Source: Sulfurimonas sp. (GTDB lineage Bacteria; Campylobacterota; Campylobacteria; Campylobacterales; Sulfurimonadaceae). From it: DNA of 52,041 nucleotides. The translations under genes and the position numbers were made by a program. The DNA is taken from NCBI GenBank assembly GCA_027448805.1, contig DAIDMU010000072.1, positions 1 through 52,041 on the forward strand, given 5' to 3'. Positions within the stretch are counted from its first letter, which is position 1, and every line of letters begins with the position of its first letter. Shown piece by piece: positions 8,801 through 15,845 of this stretch. A model generated the notes under the pieces. The model was not told the origin of the DNA. It did not search any database and worked only from the letters and a program-made list of their open reading frames with translations.

Positions 8801-10278
8801 GTTGTAGGTGTATAAAAATTATCTACAGTAATTGTTGCAGAAGTTGAAGAGGTAGAACCTGTAATCTTTTGCCATCCGTCATAAACAGAAACACTTTTAA
8901 GTGGTTTTGAAACATTCTCATATATGACAACCAATGACCATGCACCATATTTACCGATAACTGCAGTACCACCCTGAATAGTATCTGTTGTTACAGGAAC
9001 ATTCGCAATGGTATAAGTTCCATCTTTCCAGCTATTTGCAGTAAATTTACTTGTTACGTCAATGAAAGCTGAGTAATTATCATAGGCTGTTGAATTTGCA
9101 GTCGTATAGGAGCCATAATTGACTACATTGGGAGTTCCGACATCAACATAGCTTCCGTTATCCTTTTTCATTTTCACATTCATAGATGAAAGAGCTGAAG
9201 CATCGCTGTGCTTAACGACAGACTGCAAATATAGTCCAGCCCATTTGACTGTACTGCCGGCAGGAATACTTAGTTCGGCAGTAGTCGCATTGAGATTCGT
9301 ATCTGGTTTATAGCTACATAAATAAAGAGATTGATTATCCAGACCTGGTGTGTCCGCAAGAAAAGCACCGTTTGTGTAGCTGCTGCAATATGTTGTTTGA
9401 GTTGCTGATACTGGCTGAGGACTAGGTGGAACAACAAGGGTATTTCCGATTGTTACCATATCTCCAAACAAAACAGTTTGTTTTCTAAGACAAAAATTGC
9501 GTTCTGCATTTACAAGACCTGTTGCAGTACATGCTGAGCCGATACCTATCTGAAGTGTGCCTGTTGTTACTCCACCTCTTCCATCACTTACTGCATAGGT
9601 ATATTCATCCGTCTCTCCAGTAAAATAGCCGGGTGTGTAAGTAAACGCGCCATTAGCTGCGATGGTAAGAGAACCAAAACTTAGAGTAAAGGTTCCTGCG
9701 TTGGTAACACTTAAAGAGTCGCCGTCTAAATCAGAATCATTTGTCAGTACATTTCCGCTTACGGCTGTATGAGAAGCTGTATTAAAAAGGTCATTAACAG
9801 TAACAGGAGGGCGGTTGAGTGTTACACTTATGGCAGGGCTAATATTGTTAGCTAATACTATATCATCCGTGCCGCTAGTAGTAACTGAAGCGGTATTGCT
9901 AAATGTGACTGCACCTGCAACGACAGAAGTAGGAGCAGTCACATTCAATGCCAGCGATGTAGAGGTTCCTTTTTCCAGTTCTGCAAGTGAACATGTTACA
10001 GTTACAGGCGAGCCAACACCGCTACAACTCCAATCAGTTCCGTTTCCGCTTGTAAATGACATTCCAGATGGCAATGTGTCGGTAACATTAATACCTAACG
10101 CTTTAGTGCTAGCGGATAAATTTGTTACCGTTATTGTGTAAAACATGGCTGAAGCTTCATTGACTATAGCCGATGAAGCCGCTTTTGTTATACTTAAGTC
10201 AGCTTTCGCAGCTCCAAAGAGATAACTAGGAAACGACACTGTAAACAAGACAATTAAAAAAGAGCGAAAGAAATTCAT
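5830..10278 (-). CDS. Large secreted DUF11 / cadherin-like repeat protein, MshQ-like candidate adhesin
   Basis: Signal peptide MNFFRSFLIVLFTVSFPSYLFGAAKA; DUF11 segment (ADLSITKAASSAIVNEASAMFYTITVTN...); cadherin-like VSGNVLTNDSDLDGDSLSV...GAFTYTP; Cys-rich middle. GGAGG upstream of ATG at 10278, so start is 4 codons inside the supplied ORF. Confidence 0.8.
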   Translation of the reverse strand: MNFFRSFLIVLFTVSFPSYLFGAAKADLSITKAASSAIVNEASAMFYTITVTNLSASTKALGINVTDTLPSGMSFTSGNGTDWSCSGVGSPVTVTCSLAELEKGTSTSLALNVTAPTSVVAGAVTFSNTASVTTSGTDDIVLANNISPAISVTLNRPPVTVNDLFNTASHTAVSGNVLTNDSDLDGDSLSVTNAGTFTLSFGSLTIAANGAFTYTPGYFTGETDEYTYAVSDGRGGVTTGTLQIGIGSACTATGLVNAERNFCLRKQTVLFGDMVTIGNTLVVPPSPQPVSATQTTYCSSYTNGAFLADTPGLDNQSLYLCSYKPDTNLNATTAELSIPAGSTVKWAGLYLQSVVKHSDASALSSMNVKMKKDNGSYVDVGTPNVVNYGSYTTANSTAYDNYSAFIDVTSKFTANSWKDGTYTIANVPVTTDTIQGGTAVIGKYGAWSLVVIYENVSKPLKSVSVYDGWQKITGSTSSTSATITVDNFYTPTTGSIESAVSIFAAEGDKYRSGDRFQAQDGGSWVDLGIPSDNAFDASISLAGTRTPLLTNNQGIDIETYQIGTTGKDLLSNSQNSISFKLWTGGDIDYFYPSMLAFSTEVYHPRMCYYEKLYNSGGVELTTGALVAKGSAIDVRVLLRNDMNEPAEKVMLYRTFNTGLPYTPSSTSYKLNPIGLTVADMMTDTTAPLTDLLDGDIFDYSTPLKLFSLHTGSGATYNQGGDFTFGQEALFEYSTTANFDGNTSISYQIAYTMPTIGYRYEGELAKCEEFDNTFGVIPQAIVVGNMDVIENTSYANAGSYAAADKNIFTKMVNKDFNLEAVYLDTSGNEQIYNGIIGNKIVNMAVMLYTTDNTCTEEDQLIWRGQIVHNNSHATAVVDNIDVDTADEEEGFLLAKASPNRRIKANFIDYGTLINNTSDLNCATSSLDSSLCLVPACLNSDTQILNVFPLAEYPYVATCLYGDGGGAAPCDSSAYNGSCGGKKTTISPSKYNNDIGCAMCLADALGMDGCSSDNFSIRPDTYTTAIAPGGTLVAGQEFDLTTVAKGFNNTALTGYNGIATVAPQTQIDLCAVPDGNLTNSSDTSFNAIVFNGVDTNVSNNIKFGDVGVFDVNITDSTWTAVDSTKNPIECIDEDDTNIADANGKIGCLIKTVINPMVIPDHFDVNGTLANGSNGFTYLNNFDTNASLDQDISATLNAVVTAKAFDINTTTQNYSSECYAKSGNSVLNITLNPSPPLGDLTQLLWYDDNNNSVVGNFAIAGPFSFPHPAARFTSGVGNLNYRLNFDRSIIVPVNPFQMTIPQMVVTDTDLVDGNNSIDNNATYLFGRTHASRQRYQGNTGTANIYFESFCFGTLCNKTLLPNGVNSTRTDDVRWYVNGAHAVPHDGTAGTVSEKTTTVRVTATGPTATNPSQTTLTYDGNNGFPYKTTMQNTASAWLIQNETNPNATTNEFQVEFDLSGGWTGEHETNTTTKSVGGTTTNRRIMW

Positions 10279-10410
10279 TGGGTCCTCCAAGTAAAAGCAT
10301 GAGCTCGACTTACTAATCTTACATTATACTATCAGTTGTACTTAATAAGCGCTTAATGATTTTAGCGAGGCTAAGAGATTATTGTGAAGTTAAATTATTT
10401 TTTATCTATT

Positions 10411-11607
10411 TTATTTTTCTGGAACTAGCGTAGGAAAAAGAAACGATGCCATAGAAGCTCCGATTTTTAATCTGATTGGAGATGCTTTCGAATCTGATTC
10501 TATAAAATTTCGTTTCAGCAGCTCAGCTGTAACCCTAGATGCTGTTCTCTCTTTTATGTCTATGATTTGAGCAATTTTTCCTCTTTTACACTCGCCATTA
10601 AGCAGTAAATATTGAAATATCTTATTGCTATGTTTTGGCAAAGGTTCTATATCTAGCAGGCCGTCATCTGCTTTTTGAACAAATAACTCAATTTTTGATG
10701 AAAGAGCATCTAGTTTAAGGTGTTTACTCATAAAAAGTACTTGATCTAGCGAAATATCAAGCATAAAATTTACATACTCCTCCAAAGCCTTTGATGAGAG
10801 CGAACCTTTGCCATCAAATTGCCCTTGTTGTGGCATATCGGCAAGAGATAGGTATTTTTTATATTCTAGAGAATTTCTTGAAAGTCCGCGTGAGATGTTC
10901 CACATGCCGTAGCCACTCATGCCAATACTTATAAACGCCCCATCCAGTGCTAGTCTTGCAGCCCTGCCGTTGCCATCTAAAAACGGGTGTATCCACATTA
11001 GTCTATGATGCGATGATAGCGCATAAATCAGATTAAGAGCTTTGCTTGAGTTTAATGATTTATTATAAAGGTGCTCAAATTCGTTCATTAAACTTTCAAC
11101 CTTATCATAGCTTGGTGCTATGTGATTTCCAACTTTAACACTTTGCTTGCGGATAGCTCCAGGAACTATTACTCCTTCTAAATCATTATGTGCTACATGT
11201 AAAAATGGTTCCATGCCTTTTTTGCCATAAAAACTTTTGTGAATATTTAAAATAAACTCTTTGCTGTACGGTGAGCCATCAGGAGTGCTTTTAAAATAGT
11301 TTTCACACTCTTTTTGAACTTCTATGTGAGCAAGCGAAAGTATTTGCAGGTTTCTCTCTTTAGTGTCTTTAGAGTAGTCGTTTTGCATTGCTCTTTCTAT
11401 ATCTATGATGTGGGTGCCTTCCGATTCTATCTTGTTGGAGTAGTAGCTGTTGACTGTGTATAAAAGGTTTTTTACGGCTTGAATAATTTGAGTTGTATGC
11501 GTTCCCGTTAGTTTTGCACTTTGGATTAAAAGTTCATCAGCTTTGGATATCAGAGTAGAATTGATATTTCCGTTTATATCCGTAGGCGCTATCGGAGTGA
11601 AGTTCAT
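10411..11607 (-). CDS. Fic family protein (putative AMPylase) with C-terminal winged-helix-like region
   Basis: Fic motif HPFLDGNGRAAR; N-terminal SNKIES...ERAM segment typical of Fic inhibitory helix region; C-terminal KRGKIAQIIDIKERTASRVTAELLKRNFI helix-turn-helix. Confidence 0.92.
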   Translation of the reverse strand: MNFTPIAPTDINGNINSTLISKADELLIQSAKLTGTHTTQIIQAVKNLLYTVNSYYSNKIESEGTHIIDIERAMQNDYSKDTKERNLQILSLAHIEVQKECENYFKSTPDGSPYSKEFILNIHKSFYGKKGMEPFLHVAHNDLEGVIVPGAIRKQSVKVGNHIAPSYDKVESLMNEFEHLYNKSLNSSKALNLIYALSSHHRLMWIHPFLDGNGRAARLALDGAFISIGMSGYGMWNISRGLSRNSLEYKKYLSLADMPQQGQFDGKGSLSSKALEEYVNFMLDISLDQVLFMSKHLKLDALSSKIELFVQKADDGLLDIEPLPKHSNKIFQYLLLNGECKRGKIAQIIDIKERTASRVTAELLKRNFIESDSKASPIRLKIGASMASFLFPTLVPEK

Positions 11608-11652
11608 GAACAGCCTTTTTTATATTGATAAACAAATTATATCATAATTTTA

Positions 11653-11670
11653 TGGCGAGTTAAATGGCGA
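11653..11670. repeat. 18-bp direct repeat TGGCGAGTTAAATGGCGA, copy 1
   Basis: Identical to 11742-11759; contains two TGGCGA hexamers 12 nt apart; upstream of fic. Confidence 0.9.
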
Positions 11671-11741
11671 GATGTTAACACCTTGAAGAGCCCAATATAA
11701 CGCTAAAATAAAATAAATATAAGTGATTTTAAAGATATATT

Positions 11742-11759
11742 TGGCGAGTTAAATGGCGA
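11742..11759. repeat. 18-bp direct repeat TGGCGAGTTAAATGGCGA, copy 2
   Basis: Identical to 11653-11670, 89 bp apart. Confidence 0.9.
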
Positions 11760-11776
11760 TATTTTTGTTACAACTT

Positions 11777-12157
11777 CTACTTCTTTAAAAAAGTAGAAAT
11801 TTTCTCTGCAACACTGTACTTTGTAGATTCTGATAGGATAATTTGAGCAGCTTTGTTGTTGTCGGTGTTAAAGACCATAGGCCCTACAAAGTTTACTACC
11901 GAGTTCTCTATCGGGGATTGGATAAGGACGATGTTTAAAATTATTAGGTTTGAGTTTTTATCTATGCCGAGCAGCTGTTGCGTGTTGTCAGGAATTTCAA
12001 AATCATACTCCCTCAAGACAAACGGGTTAATTAGAGTAAAAGAGATATATTTATCTTCCGCTGATTGCATTCTCATAAAAATATCATCAATCTTCTCCAG
12101 CGTCACTTCTTTTACATTTTCAAAGCCTAAAATAGGTACACAAATATCAAATTTCAT
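11777..12157 (-). CDS. fliW: Flagellar assembly factor FliW
   Basis: MKFDICVPILGFENVKEVTLEKIDDIFMRM...FTLINPFVLREYDFEIPDNTQQLLGI...FVGPMVFN typical FliW; start at internal ATG preceded by AGGGG. Confidence 0.9.
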   Translation of the reverse strand: MKFDICVPILGFENVKEVTLEKIDDIFMRMQSAEDKYISFTLINPFVLREYDFEIPDNTQQLLGIDKNSNLIILNIVLIQSPIENSVVNFVGPMVFNTDNNKAAQIILSESTKYSVAEKISTFLKK

Positions 12158-12279
12158 AAAAACCCCTGTCATTTATTTCGTTAATTGTATCACTTTAAGC
12201 ATAAAATATACCTAGTTTAATGAGTGTTGTATATCTTTTAGATAAAATATCAACCTATTTATAATCAGGAATATATTTA

Positions 12280-13038
12280 ATGAAATTAAAAACTTACAAG
12301 ATAATCGCTCTCTTGCCCATAGCACTGCTTTTTACAAACTGCTCAAAGAGCGTCGAGGAGTATAACAAACCTGCAATGTACTGGTACTCAAAAATAGTGG
12401 AGAATGTTTCTCATGGCGATTTGGAGCAGGCGGATAGTTACTACAGCTCACTCCAGGGGGAGCACATCGGCTCTCCTTTGCTTCCTGAAGCAACCATGAT
12501 ACTGGCTCTTGCCCACATGCATGAAGAGGAGTATCTCCTAAGTGAGCATTTTTTGGATGAGTATATAAAAAGGTATGCAACGCCAAACGAAAAAGAGGAG
12601 GCGGAGTTTTTAAAGATAAAAGCAAAATACAAAGCCCTTCCAAATCCAAGACGTGATCAGGTTTTGATAGATGAAGCCATAACGGACGGAGAAGCGTTTA
12701 AGTCCAACTATCCAAATTCCATCTACACAGAGATTGTAAATACAATGCTTACACGCCTCTATCTTGCGCAGTTTGTGTTAAATGAAGAGATAACTGACCT
12801 TTATAAAAGACTTGATAAGCCAAAAAGTGCCGATTATTACAGAAGTATAAATCCACAGCCATGGATACTCTCCCAAGATATAAACAGAGCTACTGCCTCT
12901 TGGTATCGTGCATGGTTTGAGGGGGACGGTACTTCTAGCTGGTATGAATTTTTGATACCGGATACAAAAAGTGTTGTATCAAGAAACTCTGTATCAGAGG
13001 ATGATAACATATCAGGAGATAACAATGAAGCTAAGTGA
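12280..13038 (+). CDS. bamD: Outer membrane protein assembly factor BamD
   Basis: Lipobox LLFTNCSK, TPR-like repeats, located directly upstream of lon. Confidence 0.85.
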   Translation: MKLKTYKIIALLPIALLFTNCSKSVEEYNKPAMYWYSKIVENVSHGDLEQADSYYSSLQGEHIGSPLLPEATMILALAHMHEEEYLLSEHFLDEYIKRYATPNEKEEAEFLKIKAKYKALPNPRRDQVLIDEAITDGEAFKSNYPNSIYTEIVNTMLTRLYLAQFVLNEEITDLYKRLDKPKSADYYRSINPQPWILSQDINRATASWYRAWFEGDGTSSWYEFLIPDTKSVVSRNSVSEDDNISGDNNEAK

Positions 13039-15436
13039 TTACAGTAATTTTCCTACAAACATACCCGTAATTGCCGAAGATGAGATTTTTTTATATCCTT
13101 TTATGATTGCACCGCTTTTTTTGAGTGACGATAGCAATATATTGGCGGCTACAAAAGCCATAGAAGACGGCTCTTTAGTAATAGTCTGTCCAACTAAGCC
13201 CTCACAAGAGGGAGAGCGAGAGTTTGAGTCGCTTTATGACGCAGGTGTAGTTGGTTCTATTATGAGAAAAGTGGCGCTTCCCGATGGAAGAGTTAAGGTT
13301 CTTTTTCAGGGGCTTGCTCGTGCTAAGGTTTTATCTAAAGTTTCGGATAATCCGCTTATGGCACATGTAGATGTGATAAAAGCAACAAACGTAAACTCAC
13401 TAAAGATAGACGCAATACTGGAAATTCTTCGTGAAAAAGTTAGAACACTCGCTAGTGTGAGCAACTATTTTCCGCCGGATTTACTCAGAACAATAGAAGA
13501 AAATCATGACTATAACCGCATCATCGATCTTATTTGCAGTACCGTTAAGATAAAGAAAGAGCAGGCTTACGGCTTGTTTGTAGAATCAAACACCGAGAAG
13601 AGATTTTTAGACCTTATAGAGCATCTTATTGATGAAATTGAAGCTAACAAACTTCAAAAAGAGATTCGCTCAAAAGTGCATACACACATAGAGAAGATAA
13701 ACAAAGAGTATTTTTTAAAAGAGCAGTTGAAGCAGATTCAAAAAGAGCTTGGAAGCGATACTTCAAGAGACGAAGAGATGCAAGAGTATCGAAGAAAACT
13801 TGCAGCCAAAAAAGAGAAGATGAGCCCTGAAGCTTACAAAGAGATAAACAAGCAGATAGAGAGATTTTCGCGTATGCACCCTGACTCTTCCGATGCTTCA
13901 ATGACTCAAACATACCTTGACTGGGCTTTGGAGATTCCTTTTGGAGACGAGAGCAAGAAAGAGCTCAAAATCAGCGAAGTGGAAAAACAGCTTGACAAAG
14001 ACCACTTCTCACTTGAAAAACCAAAAGAGAGAATAGCAGAGTTTTTTGCGGTTAAAGAGCTGATGGAGCTAAGAGGCGTAAAAGGCAATTCAGGCGCAAT
14101 AATATGCTTCTGGGGTCCTCCCGGAGTCGGTAAAACATCATTGGCAAACTCAATTGCCGAAGCTTTAAAAAGACCGCTCATCAGAATTGCACTCGGCGGG
14201 CTTGAGGATGTAAACGAGTTAAGAGGGCACAGAAGAACTTATGTCGGAGCAATGCCAGGACGTATAACACAAGGGCTGATTGACGCAAAAAAAATGAATC
14301 CGGTTGTGGTTTTGGATGAGATTGACAAAGTCGCAAAAACAGGAAGAGGCGACCCGACGGCTGCACTCTTAGAGATACTAGACCCTGAACAAAACAGAGA
14401 GTTTCGTGACTACTATCTTAACTTTAATATTGATTTGAGCAAGGTTATATTTATAGCAACGGCAAATGATGTCGGCAATATTCCAGCACCTCTGCGTGAT
14501 AGAATGGAGTTTATAGGTATTAGCTCATACACTCCTCAAGAAAAATTTGAGATAGCATCAAGATATCTTATACCGCAAGAGCTTAAAAAACATGGACTTA
14601 GAAAATCTGAAGTCAGCATCTCTAAACCGGCGTTAAAAGAGCTGATTCACAGCTATACACGCGAAGCAGGCGTTCGTAATCTTCGCCGCCGTCTTGCCAA
14701 CATGTCAAGAAAAGTAGCTCGTGAAATTTTGGAACATCCGGAAACCAATAAAGTTTCACTGACTCAAAAAAATCTTAAAGATTATTTTGATAAAACGGTG
14801 TTTGAGATAGAAAAAACGACAAGGATTCCGGTTATCGGAGTTGTTAATGGTCTTGCTTGGACGGCAGTCGGCGGGGATGTTTTAAAGATAGAGAGCATCC
14901 GTATAAAAGGCAAGGGCACAATGCAGCTTACCGGCAGTCTCGGCGAAGTTATGAAAGAGTCGGCGGTAATCGCATACAGCGTTGTAAAAACTCTAATTGA
15001 CACTAAAAAATTAAAAATAGATGCAAAAAATATTCCGCTTTCTCCAAAAGAGGTTGAGGATAAAGTTAAAATCGACTCCAGCGAAGTTTACAAGCGGTAC
15101 GATTTGCATATACATGTTCCAGACGGCGCAACTCCAAAAGATGGTCCAAGCGCAGGCATAGCTCTTGTAAGCGCTATTGCTTCAATCCTAAGCGGCAGAA
15201 AAGTTCGCTCAGAAATTGCGATGACGGGAGAGGTGTCGCTTAGCGGGGATGTTCTGCCAATAGGCGGGCTTAGAGAGAAGCTGATTGCAGCACATAAAGC
15301 TGAGATGAGCAAGGTGCTTATTCCGTCAAAAAATTATGAGAGAGATTTAGATGATATTCCAAGCGAGGTAAGAAAATCGCTGGAGATTGTCGGAGTTAGC
15401 AGGATAGAAGAAGTCTTAAAACAGGTTTTGGTTTAA
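13025..15436 (+). CDS. lon: ATP-dependent protease La (Lon)
   Basis: Walker A WGPPGVGKTSLANSIA, Lon N-domain, catalytic Ser motif PKDGPSAGIA. True start is the ATG at 13025 (MKLSDYSNFP), overlapping bamD by 14 nt. Confidence 0.95.
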   Translation: MKLSDYSNFPTNIPVIAEDEIFLYPFMIAPLFLSDDSNILAATKAIEDGSLVIVCPTKPSQEGEREFESLYDAGVVGSIMRKVALPDGRVKVLFQGLARAKVLSKVSDNPLMAHVDVIKATNVNSLKIDAILEILREKVRTLASVSNYFPPDLLRTIEENHDYNRIIDLICSTVKIKKEQAYGLFVESNTEKRFLDLIEHLIDEIEANKLQKEIRSKVHTHIEKINKEYFLKEQLKQIQKELGSDTSRDEEMQEYRRKLAAKKEKMSPEAYKEINKQIERFSRMHPDSSDASMTQTYLDWALEIPFGDESKKELKISEVEKQLDKDHFSLEKPKERIAEFFAVKELMELRGVKGNSGAIICFWGPPGVGKTSLANSIAEALKRPLIRIALGGLEDVNELRGHRRTYVGAMPGRITQGLIDAKKMNPVVVLDEIDKVAKTGRGDPTAALLEILDPEQNREFRDYYLNFNIDLSKVIFIATANDVGNIPAPLRDRMEFIGISSYTPQEKFEIASRYLIPQELKKHGLRKSEVSISKPALKELIHSYTREAGVRNLRRRLANMSRKVAREILEHPETNKVSLTQKNLKDYFDKTVFEIEKTTRIPVIGVVNGLAWTAVGGDVLKIESIRIKGKGTMQLTGSLGEVMKESAVIAYSVVKTLIDTKKLKIDAKNIPLSPKEVEDKVKIDSSEVYKRYDLHIHVPDGATPKDGPSAGIALVSAIASILSGRKVRSEIAMTGEVSLSGDVLPIGGLREKLIAAHKAEMSKVLIPSKNYERDLDDIPSEVRKSLEIVGVSRIEEVLKQVLV

Positions 15437-15458
15437 AACTTCTTCTATAATTTAGTAT

Positions 15459-15833
15459 TTAGATTATAATTGACTCTATCTTTTGCATCAATTCAGCACT
15501 TCTTATAGGTTTCATTAAAAAATCGTTAGCGCCGAGTTCCAGCGCTTCGGTTTTTTTTGTCTCATCTGTTGTTAAAACAATAATAGGAAGCTGCTCTATA
15601 TTTTCATCTGAACGAACAACTTTTAGTACTTCCAATCCATTCATAATAGGCATAATAATGTCTAAAAGAATAAGATTTATGTCACTTCTTGATTTTATTT
15701 GACCAATAGCGTCAGCTCCATTTTTTGCCTCTATTACCTCTTTGACATCAGGATTCTTCATCAGCATCGATTTTAAGAGTTTAAGGTTTATCAAATCATC
15801 ATCGACCGCTAGTATTATTAACTCTTTTGACAT
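15459..15833 (-). CDS. Single-domain response regulator (receiver)
   Basis: ILAVDDD...LILLDIIMPIMNGLEVLK...LTTDETK...DFLMKPI. Confidence 0.93.
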   Translation of the reverse strand: MSKELIILAVDDDLINLKLLKSMLMKNPDVKEVIEAKNGADAIGQIKSRSDINLILLDIIMPIMNGLEVLKVVRSDENIEQLPIIVLTTDETKKTEALELGANDFLMKPIRSAELMQKIESIII

Positions 15834-15845
15834 CTATTTTTCCTT

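Noticed and set aside
10411-12157. FicTA-type toxin-antitoxin pair between fic and fliW
   Set aside because: Adjacent protein is FliW, not an antitoxin; the Fic protein appears to carry its own N-terminal inhibitory segment.
12332-12649. 105-aa minus-strand ORF inside bamD, and similar antisense ORFs in lon, the kinase, uvrC and ffh
   Set aside because: Antisense shadows of well-supported genes, no domain or RBS support.
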